Origin: Methylosinus sp. C49
GTDB lineage: Bacteria; Pseudomonadota; Alphaproteobacteria; Rhizobiales; Beijerinckiaceae
DNA: 64,000 bases
Assembly: GCF_009936375.1 (NCBI RefSeq)
Contig: NZ_AP022335.1
Span: 1 to 64,000 of the forward strand
Direction: 5' to 3'
The position numbers and the translations under genes are program-made. Under the pieces are notes generated by a model. The model made no database searches and had not been told where the DNA came from. It saw only the letters and a program-made list of their open reading frames with translations. Numbering within the stretch: position 1 is the stretch's first letter; every line of letters begins with the position of its first letter. Positions 17,852-26,724 of the stretch are shown here, in pieces.

Positions 17852-19246
17852 ATGGACATCATCGGCGCATATCCAACATTCTACGTGCCCTATATCGGCT
17901 CTGCATGGGTGATGGGGATCATCGGGGTCATTCACGTCCTCGCCTCTCACACGTCGGTGGGAGCGGCCTTTCTATTCGCGATTCTGGAGACCAAGGCCTA
18001 TCGGGACGCCCAGCCGCAATTGCTGGACTTCATCAGGCGCTTCGGCGTTTTCCTGCTGGTTTTCTCCTATGTGATCGGCTCGATCACCGGCCCTGGCATC
18101 TGGTATGCGATCACGGTGGCGAGCCCGCGCGGCGTCAGCGGCCTCATTCACAATTTCGTCTGGGTCTGGGCGACCGAATGGATCTATTTCACGGTCGAGG
18201 TGATCGGCGTCTATGCGCTCGTCTATCTGATCGGCAAGATCGACCCGCTCACACATCTGAAATTGACATGGTCTTTCGCGCTCGCCTCCTGGGCGACGAT
18301 GCTGCTGATCGTCGGCATATTGTCATTCATGATGTGGCCGGGAAACGCGGCCTGGTACGAGACCGGGTCGACAAACGACGCCTTCTACAATCTCAATTTC
18401 TTCGCCCACCTCGGAATCCGCACCGGCTCGATGCTGGTCATGGCCGTCGTCGTCGGATTCATCGTGGCGTCGGGGATGAAGGACACAAATCTCAAAGTGT
18501 CGGTCATGCGCCTGCTGGCGCCGATCGGCGTCGTCGGCGGCTTCTTCGCCGTGATGATGTTCCTCTATTATCTACAGACGCTGCCCGGCAATGCGCTGAT
18601 CATGCTGCGCTCGCATCTTCTGCCGCGCTACGCCGACGGCATGATCGCGGTCTTCGTCGTCACGACGCTCTATCTGCTGATCGGCTGGGCGAGACCGCAG
18701 CTGGTGAAGCCGCCGCTCGCCATCGCGCTGTTCCTGCTGCTGGCGACGATAGGCGTCTGGCCGGAAGAGCGTATGCGCGAAAGCATGCGCAAGCCCTATG
18801 TCGTCGGCCAATATATCTACGGCAATCAAGTGATCTCGCGCGATGCGCCCGGCAAGGGAGTCGTCGGCGAGGTCGATGCGATCGCCGAGAAGGGCCTGCT
18901 CGCGCTTCACCCCTTCATTCCCGATCGCCTGCGCACCGTGACCGCCGACAATCGACTAGAGGTCGGCGAGCTGCTCACGAAGATCGCCTGCTCGAATTGT
19001 CATTCCCTCGAGCCGGGCGCGCCCTTGCGCAGCCTGCCCGATAAATTCCACGGCTCGGGAGACACGGATCTGATCGCAGCCTTTCTGAACGGTCCACTGA
19101 AGCACGGCGCGATCCCCTATATGCCCCGCATCGATCTGCCGCCCGATGAAACAGACGCGATCGCGAGCTATCTCACGGCCGTCGGCGGCGCACGGCGCGC
19201 CGAGCCGACGATCGCGGCGACGCCGTCCGGCTCCACGGAGAATTGA
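17852..19246 (+). CDS. Cytochrome bd-like subunit I fused to a C-terminal cytochrome c domain
   Basis: The protein has 464 residues. The N-terminal part, about residues 1-300, has eight or nine membrane helices with CydA-like features: WVMGIIGVIHVLASHTSVGA with the haem-ligand-type His residues, FGVFLLVFSYVIGSITGPGIWY, FVWVWATEWIYFTVEVIGVYA and MMWPGNAAWY. It lacks the long Q-loop of quinol oxidases. The C-terminal periplasmic domain carries one c-type haem site (CSNCH, about 381-385) with a later Met (IPYMPRI) as possible sixth ligand. Such CydA-cytochrome c fusions belong to the non-quinol (OR-C type) branch of the bd superfamily, expected to take electrons from cytochrome c. Whether it reduces O2 or another acceptor is not proven. 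Confidence 0.78.
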   Translation: MDIIGAYPTFYVPYIGSAWVMGIIGVIHVLASHTSVGAAFLFAILETKAYRDAQPQLLDFIRRFGVFLLVFSYVIGSITGPGIWYAITVASPRGVSGLIHNFVWVWATEWIYFTVEVIGVYALVYLIGKIDPLTHLKLTWSFALASWATMLLIVGILSFMMWPGNAAWYETGSTNDAFYNLNFFAHLGIRTGSMLVMAVVVGFIVASGMKDTNLKVSVMRLLAPIGVVGGFFAVMMFLYYLQTLPGNALIMLRSHLLPRYADGMIAVFVVTTLYLLIGWARPQLVKPPLAIALFLLLATIGVWPEERMRESMRKPYVVGQYIYGNQVISRDAPGKGVVGEVDAIAEKGLLALHPFIPDRLRTVTADNRLEVGELLTKIACSNCHSLEPGAPLRSLPDKFHGSGDTDLIAAFLNGPLKHGAIPYMPRIDLPPDETDAIASYLTAVGGARRAEPTIAATPSGSTEN

Positions 19247-19249
19247 ACG

Positions 19250-20473
19250 ATGACTATCGGCTCCATGATGAACGCCATGCGCGATCCCGCCGGCGTGCCG
19301 GGCGCGCCTGGATTGTTCGAGGCGCTCTTCGTCGGCACTTGGGTCTTGCACATCGCCTTCGTGCTGCTGACCCTCGGCGCCTGCGCGCTCGCCGTCGCCG
19401 GCTTTCTGCTTCGCGAAAGCGGTCCGCATTGGGCGCGGCTTTCGGCGGCGATGACGGGCGTCGCCAAGATCGGCGTCTCCTTGCTGATCGTGCTCGGCGT
19501 CGCGCCTCTTCTGTTCACGCAAGTGATCTATGACCCGCAATGGTATGCGTCGAATGTCCTGTCAGCGAGCTGGGCGATCGGCTTTATCGCGACTCTGATC
19601 GTCGGCTATTGCTCATGGTTCGCCTTCTACGCGAAGAACGAGGCTTCGGCGAAACGTGTCGTGGTCGCCTATGGCGTCGTTGCTCTGGCGATTTTTCTGC
19701 TCGACGGATTGATCATGCATGCGCTGACCTATCAGGCCCTGCTTCCCGAGCGCTGGATGGAGTGGTATGCGCCCGGCGGCGTCGTCGACACGAGCGGCGC
19801 GCGGTTGCACGCCGTTCAATGGCCGCGCTATCTCTTCATCGTCAGCCTGTCGGCGCCGGCGGTCGGCGTGTTTCTTCTCGCCTATGCCGACTATTTCGCG
19901 CCGCGCTCCGACATCGATCCTTCCTATCTCGCCTTCGCGCGCGCGGTCGGGCGAAAAACCGCAGTCTTCGCCTCGCCCCTGTCACTGGCGCTTTTTCTCT
20001 GGTGGATGACCGATCTTCCGCCGGGCGGCCAGCTCGTCATGCATCCGCTCGCCTTTCTGCTCGCCCTGTCGGTTCCCGCCCTCGCCTGGCTGGTCTGGAC
20101 CAAAAGCGCGCCGGGACGCGGCTATCTGTTTCTCTGGGCAGGCGTGGCCATGCTCATCCTATTGTCCATTTGGCGCGAACTCATTCGCGTCTCCACAATG
20201 TCGACATTCGGCTATTCGATCGACGACTACAAAGTGAATGTCGATTGGCCCTCGGCGATCCTGTTCGCGACCACTCTTCTGGGCGTCGGCGGACTCGTCG
20301 GCGGCTTCTATCTCACCTTGTGCTACCAGGCCGGCCGCGTCAGGGACGTCTATTTTCCCGGAGCCAACGTCGCTCGGCTCAGTTCCGCTGCGGTCACTGT
20401 CTTGATCGTCTGGATCGCGACCTTCTTCACCTATGGCGCCGCCGTCTGGGTCAAGAACGTCTTCCTCCCCTGA
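19250..20473 (+). CDS. Second polytopic subunit of the bd-like complex
   Basis: The protein has 407 residues and starts 3 bases after the previous stop. About nine membrane helices are visible, among them TWVLHIAFVLLTLGACALAVAG with a His, ISLLIVLGVAPLLF-type helix followed by FTQVIYDPQWY, YGVVALAIFLLDGLIMHALTY, and a C-terminal helix VTVLIVWIATFFTYGAAVW. No c-type haem motif. It is not a standard CydB; the helix pattern resembles the CydA-like partner subunits found beside CydA-cytochrome c fusions. It probably forms a heterodimer with the preceding protein. Confidence 0.6.
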   Translation: MTIGSMMNAMRDPAGVPGAPGLFEALFVGTWVLHIAFVLLTLGACALAVAGFLLRESGPHWARLSAAMTGVAKIGVSLLIVLGVAPLLFTQVIYDPQWYASNVLSASWAIGFIATLIVGYCSWFAFYAKNEASAKRVVVAYGVVALAIFLLDGLIMHALTYQALLPERWMEWYAPGGVVDTSGARLHAVQWPRYLFIVSLSAPAVGVFLLAYADYFAPRSDIDPSYLAFARAVGRKTAVFASPLSLALFLWWMTDLPPGGQLVMHPLAFLLALSVPALAWLVWTKSAPGRGYLFLWAGVAMLILLSIWRELIRVSTMSTFGYSIDDYKVNVDWPSAILFATTLLGVGGLVGGFYLTLCYQAGRVRDVYFPGANVARLSSAAVTVLIVWIATFFTYGAAVWVKNVFLP

Positions 20474-20484
20474 TTGTCTGGAGC

Positions 20485-20901
20485 ATGATGATGACGCACG
20501 AAATTTGCGTGGCGCCCCTATCGAACGTCCGCGTCCCGCGCGCGCCGCTTCCCTTGCGACGACAGAAGTTGCGATCGACCGCGCTGATCGCCTCGATGGC
20601 GCTGGCGATCCTCGCTTTCTTCTCCATCCAACCGGCCCTTGCGCAAATGCCGGATGTCGCTGCGGGACGGAAGCGGGCCGAAGTCTGCATGGCCTGCCAT
20701 GGCGAGAACGGCCGCGCCGTCGTGCCGGGCGTCCCGCATCTCGCCGGACAGGATCGCGACTATTTGGCGCAGGCGCTGAGGGACTACAGGCTCGCGCAAG
20801 AGCGGCATAATCCGACCATGACGGAAATGGCGAAGCCGCTCAGCGATGCGGACATCGACAATATCGCTGGATTCTTTCACGGCCTGCGGGCGGAAAAATG
20901 A
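20485..20901 (+). CDS. Periplasmic class I cytochrome c
   Basis: The protein has 138 residues from the first of three in-frame ATGs after CTGGAG. Signal segment: ALIASMALAILAFFSIQPALAQ. One haem site, CMACHG at about 68-73, and a distal Met in NPTMTEMAKPLSDADIDNIAGFF, typical of small cytochrome c553/c4-half proteins. It overlaps regB by 4 bases (ATGA). It probably feeds electrons to the bd-like complex encoded just upstream or acts as its third subunit. Confidence 0.88.
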   Translation: MMMTHEICVAPLSNVRVPRAPLPLRRQKLRSTALIASMALAILAFFSIQPALAQMPDVAAGRKRAEVCMACHGENGRAVVPGVPHLAGQDRDYLAQALRDYRLAQERHNPTMTEMAKPLSDADIDNIAGFFHGLRAEK

Positions 20902-22271
20902 CCTCTTCGATCAGGGTTGCGGCGCTGAGCCGGCGGGGCGTTCGATGGCCTCGGACAAAGGACTGGATAGCGCCGATTTCGATCGACGACTCGACGAACA
21001 CGAAGAATCTCCTGCTCCTCGTCGCTCTGCGCTGGGTGGCGATCTGCGGTCAGATCGCGTCGATCGCCGTCACCCATCTCTGGCTCGACATCCCTCTTCC
21101 GATTTTCGAAATGGGAGAGGTGATCGTCGTTCTCTTGTTTCTCAATCTCGTCACGCTCTATAGATGCTCGAACGACGCGCCGATCGCCGACACGGAGCTC
21201 TTCGTCCAATTGCTGCTCGATGTCGCGACGCTGACGATTCAGCTCTACCTCAGTGGCGGCGCGACAAATCCATTCATTTCGCTGTTCCTGCTGCAGGTCA
21301 TCCTCAGCGCTGTTCTTTTGCAGCCTCCGTTCACGTGGACGATCGTCGTCCTCACCGGCGGCTGCTTCATCTGGCTCACAACGCATTATCGGCAGATCGG
21401 CCTGGCCCACGCGCATGAGCACATGCGTGGCTCGTCGAAATTCTTCGACCTCCATATCCACGGCATGTTCGTCTGCTTCGCTCTGGCCGCCGTGCTCCTC
21501 GTATTTCTCGTGACCCGCATCAATCGCAATCTCCGCGACCAGGACGCGCGCCTGTCGCAAATGCGGCAACATGCCGTGGAGCAGGAACATATCGTGCGCA
21601 TGGGGCTGCTCGCCTCCGGCGCGGCGCATGAGCTGAGCACGCCGCTCGCGACGCTGACGGTGATCCTGCAAGACTGGGAGCGAATGCCTCTGCTGGCGAA
21701 CAACCCCGAGATCGGCGACGAGCTGCACGAGATGAAGACCGCGCTCGCCCGTTGCAAGGAGATCATGTCACATGTCCTGCTGAACGCGGGCGAAATTCGT
21801 GCGGAGCGCATGGAGCGGACGACGATCGTGAAATTTCTCGACGACGTGGCGCGCGAATGGCGAAGCCTTCGAACCCCTGCGCATTTCGCCTATTGCAAGC
21901 GCATCGACGTCGATAGCGCCATCGCTCCAGACGTCATCCTCAAACAAATGCTGTTCAATATACTGGACAATGCATTGGAAGCCTCTCCGAACTGGGTCGG
22001 GCTACAGGCGACGCGAGAAGGCGATGTCCTGGTGCTGACGGTGCGGGACAAAGGACCGGGCTTTCCTCCCGACATTCTCGACCGCTTCGGGAAACCCTAT
22101 CGATCGACCAAGAATCGGCCCGAGAGCGGCCTCGGGCTCTTTCTCGTCGTCAATGTCCTGCGCAAGCTCGGGGGCTCGATCGAGCCACGAAACTGCGCCA
22201 GCGGCGGCGCGATCGTCGAGTTGATGCTACCTATCGGCGCTATGTCGGTCGAGGAGCGCGATGCGTCCTGA
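20898..22271 (+). CDS. regB: RegB/PrrB-type redox sensor histidine kinase
   Basis: The protein has 457 residues and six N-terminal membrane helices. It carries the RegB ubiquinone-binding heptad GGATNPF (about 120-126). The H-box AAHELSTPLATLTVIL has the phosphorylated His at about 244, and a Cys in the conserved LARCKEIM helix (about 286) matches the redox-active RegB cysteine. The ATP-binding part shows N (MLFNILDNALEAS), G1 (RDKGPGFP) and G2 (SGLGLFLVVNVLRKLGG). RegB reads the quinone pool and disulfide state to control respiration and photosynthesis genes. It overlaps regA by 11 bases and is coupled to the cytochrome genes, so the operon carries its own redox regulator. Confidence 0.92.
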   Translation: MTSSIRVAALSRRGVRWPRTKDWIAPISIDDSTNTKNLLLLVALRWVAICGQIASIAVTHLWLDIPLPIFEMGEVIVVLLFLNLVTLYRCSNDAPIADTELFVQLLLDVATLTIQLYLSGGATNPFISLFLLQVILSAVLLQPPFTWTIVVLTGGCFIWLTTHYRQIGLAHAHEHMRGSSKFFDLHIHGMFVCFALAAVLLVFLVTRINRNLRDQDARLSQMRQHAVEQEHIVRMGLLASGAAHELSTPLATLTVILQDWERMPLLANNPEIGDELHEMKTALARCKEIMSHVLLNAGEIRAERMERTTIVKFLDDVAREWRSLRTPAHFAYCKRIDVDSAIAPDVILKQMLFNILDNALEASPNWVGLQATREGDVLVLTVRDKGPGFPPDILDRFGKPYRSTKNRPESGLGLFLVVNVLRKLGGSIEPRNCASGGAIVELMLPIGAMSVEERDAS

Positions 22272-22794
22272 TCCCCTTCTCGTGATCGTCGAGGACGATG
22301 CGTCCTTCGCGCGGGCGTTGCGGAAGTCCTTCGAGCGGCGAGGATATTGCGTCAGCGTTTGTGACGGCGCGGAAGCGCTCGACACGGCGCTCACGACCAT
22401 CAGCCCGTCCAATGCAGTCGTCGATCTCAAGCTCGCCGGTGGATCGGGACTGGAATGCGTGAAAATTCTGCATCGGCGCGACCCTTCGATGAAGATCGTC
22501 GTGCTGACCGGCTTCGCGAGCATCTCGACAGCTGTGGAAGCGATCAAGCTCGGCGCCTGTCATTATCTCGCAAAGCCATCGAGCGTCGACGACATAGAAA
22601 CGGCTTTCACCCGCCGCGAAGGTGACAGCAGCGTCGCATTGTCACAGCGTCAGAGCTCGATCAAAACCCTGGAATGGGAGCGGATCCACGAAACGCTCGC
22701 CGAAGTGAACTTCAACATTTCGGAAGCGGCGCGGCGGCTCGGCATGCATCGGCGAACCCTCGCTCGGAAGCTCGCCAAGCAGCGAATCGGCTGA
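22261..22794 (+). CDS. regA: RegA/PrrA-type response regulator
   Basis: The protein has 177 residues. Receiver domain: acidic pair VEDDASFARAL, phosphoacceptor Asp in AVVDLKLAGGSGLE (about 55), Thr/Lys in VVLTGFASISTAVEAIK and LAKPSS. A linker precedes a Fis-type helix-turn-helix (ISEAARRLGMHRRTLARKLA), almost the RegA signature. RegA activates many respiratory and C1/N2-fixation operons when phosphorylated by RegB. As the last gene of the bd-like operon it may also act on the promoter ahead of 17852. Confidence 0.92.
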   Translation: MRPDPLLVIVEDDASFARALRKSFERRGYCVSVCDGAEALDTALTTISPSNAVVDLKLAGGSGLECVKILHRRDPSMKIVVLTGFASISTAVEAIKLGACHYLAKPSSVDDIETAFTRREGDSSVALSQRQSSIKTLEWERIHETLAEVNFNISEAARRLGMHRRTLARKLAKQRIG

Positions 22795-22995
22795 TCGGCT
22801 GGCCGGTGCAGTCGATCTTCGCTGCGATCGAGGCGATCGCCGCCCATTGTGAGGCGTGATCGCCATGGTGCTCCTGCGCCATCCGAACCGCCCGTTCCCG
22901 AACCTCAGCTGAAAATCTGCTCGATGGCTTTTTCTTCGTATCATGGCTCCATCCAATCAAGAGTTGGAGCCTCCGGCAATCCCGGGGCGGTTCAG
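22795..22995 (-). mobile_element. IS3-family orfA remnant
   Basis: The minus strand encodes FSAEVRERAVRMAQEHHG and then SQWAAIASIAAKIDC, the N-terminal helix-turn-helix of IS3-type OrfA. It has lost its start and is cut after about 60 codons next to regA. The adjoining GAGTTGGAGCCTCCGG stretch (22960-22975) resembles the element end. No OrfB and no second terminus are present, so this is a dead fragment between regA and the mbn operon. Confidence 0.6.
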
Positions 22996-23076
22996 ACCGC
23001 GGGCCCGATTCGCGGCCTGACCCTTCGGCGCGGAATCGACGCCAGACCACAGGATGCGCCGACCTTCGCAGTCGTC

Positions 23077-23724
23077 TCAGTCGCCGATCCAACGGCGTAG
23101 CAGGCGCCGTCGGTCGCCGGCAAGCTCTCCGCGACCATGCAACATACGCCTGTTGTCGATGATCAACACGCTTCCCGGCCGTAACGCGATGGCGACGCCG
23201 TGTTCCCCGGGAAAGTCGCCGAGCGCCGCGAGCACACGGCTGGCAGCCGGCGAAAGCGACTCCTCGACAATCAGCCAGGGCGCATAATTGATGCGCCAAC
23301 CGCCATGTCGATCGCCTGAAAGAAGGGGCAGACTCCCGGCTTCATGCGCGCCCTCGATCGCCGGAAACCGCACCGCGACGCGATTTAAGGCGTTGATTTC
23401 CGCCGGCGTCGCGCCGTCGAAAATAGGCTTCGTGTCCTTGAGAAGCATTTCGCCGCCAATATCCTGCTGCACGAGGCATAGCCAAACGACGTAGCGGGCG
23501 AAGGGCGAGTCGGTATGATAGGCGAGAGGCGCCTCCCGTTTGAAATAACTCGTCGCTCCCGCCTCGACTCGAATTTCGCATTCGTGGATGATCGGCCCGA
23601 GCTTGTTGCAGATGTCGTCGTAATCCGCCGCGTCCACGCGATCGGGCGCGAAGAAATAACCGTGGTCGCGGATCTTTTCCCGGATCGCGTCGAGGGACGC
23701 CAGCGAAGCGGCCGCCGGAATCAT
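23077..23724 (-). CDS. mbnD: Fe(II)/2-oxoglutarate-type dioxygenase of the methanobactin operon (MbnD-like)
   Basis: The protein has 215 residues from ATG 23724, which overlaps the mbnF stop by 4 bases; the longer frame is inside mbnF. Facial triad candidates are visible: H70 and D72 in LAYHTDSPF, H196 in NRRMLHGRGE, with Arg residues near 205-210 for the co-substrate. The TauD/clavaminate-synthase-like order is kept, and ICNKLGPIIHECEI near the start matches the family. In some group II methanobactin operons a gene of this type is named mbnD. It may hydroxylate the peptide or a tailored intermediate; no product is proven. It is last in the operon. Confidence 0.72.
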   Translation of the reverse strand: MIPAAASLASLDAIREKIRDHGYFFAPDRVDAADYDDICNKLGPIIHECEIRVEAGATSYFKREAPLAYHTDSPFARYVVWLCLVQQDIGGEMLLKDTKPIFDGATPAEINALNRVAVRFPAIEGAHEAGSLPLLSGDRHGGWRINYAPWLIVEESLSPAASRVLAALGDFPGEHGVAIALRPGSVLIIDNRRMLHGRGELAGDRRRLLRRWIGD

Positions 23725-25373
23725 CGCCGATGCTCCGCGGCGAGCGCCTTTGGAGTCGCGCCGAGGGCGCCGACGGGGAGACAGCAAATGCGCGCCAGAA
23801 CATTTTCGAGGACGCGCGACGGGTCCTCGTCCTCGCTCGGCGAGCGCCAGGCGATATACCCGTCCGGCCGCGCCAATAATGCGCCGTCCGCGCCGAGCCC
23901 GACCTTATCGAGAAATGTTGCGGACGGGTCGTCGACATCGACGTCCAGGCGGAAACAGTCGAGCGGCGCGCCTCCCTCCCCCAAGCGTCGCGCGGCATCA
24001 ATCCACGCGCCGCCTCGTGGACCCGCGAACAGCACGAAGTCACGCCCGATGAGATCATGTGTGGAGACGCTAAGGCCATTTCGGCGCAGCTCGACATGCG
24101 GCAGGCGGGTACCGGGCGAGCCCGACGGCTGCAGCGGGTGTTCCGTCGCCGCGCCGTCGTCGGTCGCATCGGAGACGATGGCGGCGGAGCGATAGCGATA
24201 GCCGAGCGCGGCGCTCAGATAGTCCGCTTCATGCGCGCGCACTCTGATCTCGTCCCGATCGGGTTGCAGGCGTTCCACATAATTGGCGAGCTGGCGGGAC
24301 AGGGCGATATGGGCGACGGGAAGGCGCTCCGCTTGATAGGTGTCGAGAAGCGCCGGCCCTGCGTCGCCCTTCAGCACATAGGCGAGCTTCCAGGCGATAT
24401 CGGCGGCGTCCTGAAGCGCGGTCTGACCGCCGAGCCCGCCGACGGGTGGCATGAGGTGGGCGGCGTCTCCGGCGAGAAAGACGCGGCCCTGCGCCATGCG
24501 CGACGCGATCAGCGCCGATTTTCGCCAGAACAGAATATCGATCACTTTCACGTCGACGTCTCCAGCGCCGAGAGCGGCCCTGACGAGCGCCGCGCAGCGC
24601 GCCGCATCGAATTCGTCGGGCGACTCCGCCGCGGGATCGAAAGCGATGTTGAGCTGCCCACGATTGGGATCATCGCAGCTGACGAAGACTCCCGTGAACG
24701 CCGCATTGCGCAGATAGCAAAGCACGAAACCGGCGCCGGGAAGAATCGTCGCCAGATCGGCTTCGAAAAGAATGGACACGGAGTGCGAGATGACGCCGGG
24801 ACCCCGCATCTCGATCCCGAGTTGCTCCCGCGTCGCGCCATTCGCGCCGTCCGCCGCGATCATATAGTCGGCGCGCACCTCGATGTCGTCCTCGGCGGCC
24901 ACGTCGTGGAGACGCGCGGTGACGCCGTCCCGATCCTGAACGAATTGCGTGAGCATCGTCGAAAACCGCACGTCGGCGCCGAGCGCTCTCGCATGCTCGA
25001 GAAAAATGGGCTCGACCCGATCCTGCCCCGCCGTGCAGACCTGCGCCGGCGAAACATTGGGGCCGTCGAAATCGCTTTTGGCGATGAGCGTCCGGATTTT
25101 TGGTCCGGTGACCGTCGCCGCGATATAAGCGAGAACGTCGTTCGCCGCCGCGCGGGACACGCCGAAGAGATCTTTTTCCAGGCCCGGAACGACGCGTAGC
25201 AGTTCCATGCTGCGCCGATTGACGCCATGCGCCTTGGGATGGCGGGAGGCGGCCTCGTGGCGCTCCGCCACGAGGCAGGAGATTCCGCGCCACGCCAAGA
25301 GCATTGCCGCCGTCAGCCCCGCGTAGCCGCCTCCGCGAATGAGAACTTGCGTGCGAATGCGTTCGACGCTCAT
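23721..25373 (-). CDS. mbnF: FAD-dependent monooxygenase of the methanobactin operon (MbnF)
   Basis: The protein has 550 residues of the aromatic-hydroxylase (PHBH-like) flavoprotein family: dinucleotide motif GGGYAG at 14-19, DG motif AADGANGATRE, and GD motif RVFLAGDAAHLMPP with VGGLGGQTALQDAADIAWKL. A C-terminal thioredoxin-like domain follows (ISTHDLIGRDFVLFAGPRGG-type region). In group II producers such as Methylocystis SB2, MbnF is proposed to turn an oxazolone into a pyrazinedione ring (literature knowledge). It follows mbnM after a 64-base gap and overlaps mbnD. The genus-type genes mbnN (aminotransferase) and mbnS (sulfotransferase) are not in the window. Confidence 0.88.
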   Translation of the reverse strand: MSVERIRTQVLIRGGGYAGLTAAMLLAWRGISCLVAERHEAASRHPKAHGVNRRSMELLRVVPGLEKDLFGVSRAAANDVLAYIAATVTGPKIRTLIAKSDFDGPNVSPAQVCTAGQDRVEPIFLEHARALGADVRFSTMLTQFVQDRDGVTARLHDVAAEDDIEVRADYMIAADGANGATREQLGIEMRGPGVISHSVSILFEADLATILPGAGFVLCYLRNAAFTGVFVSCDDPNRGQLNIAFDPAAESPDEFDAARCAALVRAALGAGDVDVKVIDILFWRKSALIASRMAQGRVFLAGDAAHLMPPVGGLGGQTALQDAADIAWKLAYVLKGDAGPALLDTYQAERLPVAHIALSRQLANYVERLQPDRDEIRVRAHEADYLSAALGYRYRSAAIVSDATDDGAATEHPLQPSGSPGTRLPHVELRRNGLSVSTHDLIGRDFVLFAGPRGGAWIDAARRLGEGGAPLDCFRLDVDVDDPSATFLDKVGLGADGALLARPDGYIAWRSPSEDEDPSRVLENVLARICCLPVGALGATPKALAAEHRR

Positions 25374-25437
25374 TGCGTTTTCCTTTTCATCGTCGCGCAG
25401 TCAGCCGGCGCGACGTTGCGCGCCGCGGCCGGCTGCC

Positions 25438-26724
25438 TCAACATTGCAAAGCGGGTTGGGGCGTCGGCTCGCGTGGGTCCGAGAGGCGTCTCCAAAGAAC
25501 GGCCGCGCAAATCGCTTCCGGCGCGATCAAGGCGAGATAGGCGACCGCCGGCTCGTCGAGATGCAATCCGAGCGCGGTCAAAGGCAAGGCGACGAAACAG
25601 GCGACAAGGCCGTCGACCGTCGCGGCGTCGGCGAAGCGGCCGTCGGCATGCAAGGCCCCGCGCATGACGTTCGTCGCAAATCTGATGGGAAGCGACAAAG
25701 CGAGCGCGGCGACGAATGTCGACCACCAGCGTCCCTCCTGCTGGTATATGGCCTGTCCGATCCAACCGCTGCTCGACAGCAGGATTGTCCCCGCGGCGAC
25801 GGCGACGGGAATTCCCTGTCGCCACAAATGAACGATTTGCGACGCAATTTCCGCTCGCGGCCATTCCGAAAGACGCAAGGCGAGAAATCTAGTGAGCGCG
25901 GTGAAGGGCGTGAAAAGGAGCAGGACGAGAATTTGCCCGGCGGCGTAAGCGTCTGCGCGCGCCGTTTCGAAACGCCCGATCCACGGCGCGGCAAAAAGCG
26001 CGAGCGATGTCAGGACGAGAAGTTGAGGCGACAAAACTCTCGCCGCTTCCCATAGCGATTGCGCGAGAAACGACCGCGCGAAGGCCCAGGAGGGAAGCCG
26101 CGGAGCCGCGTCATGATCCCGCCGCGCCGCCGCGAACGTCACAGTCGCTCCGGCCGTCGCGGCGACGAAGCCCGCGATGAAACATCCCTCGAAGCCGAAA
26201 CCGAGCGGATAGACGAGCGTATAGGCGGCCGCCGCCTTGAGGACGATCTCGAAGGATTTCCAGCAAAGGGCGACGCGCCCGCGCTCGGTCGCGAACAGGA
26301 TGAACAGGCCGACGCCGGAGAGAACGCGGAATGGGATCGCGGCCAAATGCCAGCCGAGCGCGGATCGAGCGAGACGGACGGCCTCCGTCGTTCCACCGAT
26401 CAGGGTCAGCCCCGACGGATAGGTCAAGCAGCCGATCGCACCGGCGCCCCCGCCGACAACGAGCGCCACAACCCATAATTGCGCGACGATTCTCGACCTC
26501 CCGCAAGTGTCACGCTCCTTGGCGACGATGACGGAGGCGACGCCCCCCACCGCCGCGACGAGAACGGCGTCGAGGAGGGCGACGCGCGCGAGCAGGGCAT
26601 ATGCCGCCGGCGCGCCGGCGCCTAATCTCGCGATCATCGCCAAGTCGATCTGAAACGAAACCGGCGCGATGGACAGGGTCGCGAGCAAGGGACAAAATCC
26701 TCGCCAGAATCCTCTTCCGTTCAT
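25438..26724 (-). CDS. mbnM: MATE-family methanobactin exporter (MbnM)
   Basis: The protein has 428 residues from ATG 26724, overlapping the mbnC stop (ATGA); the longer open frame lies inside mbnC. About 12 membrane segments; the first holds ISIAPVSFQIDLAMIARLG-type MATE sequence (LATLSIAPVSFQIDLAMIA), and helix 7-8 regions show SLWEAARVLSPQLLVLTSLAL. It would export the mature peptide to the periplasm. Its position after mbnB and mbnC matches the mbnABCM order seen in Methylosinus and Methylocystis. Confidence 0.88.
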   Translation of the reverse strand: MNGRGFWRGFCPLLATLSIAPVSFQIDLAMIARLGAGAPAAYALLARVALLDAVLVAAVGGVASVIVAKERDTCGRSRIVAQLWVVALVVGGGAGAIGCLTYPSGLTLIGGTTEAVRLARSALGWHLAAIPFRVLSGVGLFILFATERGRVALCWKSFEIVLKAAAAYTLVYPLGFGFEGCFIAGFVAATAGATVTFAAARRDHDAAPRLPSWAFARSFLAQSLWEAARVLSPQLLVLTSLALFAAPWIGRFETARADAYAAGQILVLLLFTPFTALTRFLALRLSEWPRAEIASQIVHLWRQGIPVAVAAGTILLSSSGWIGQAIYQQEGRWWSTFVAALALSLPIRFATNVMRGALHADGRFADAATVDGLVACFVALPLTALGLHLDEPAVAYLALIAPEAICAAVLWRRLSDPREPTPQPALQC

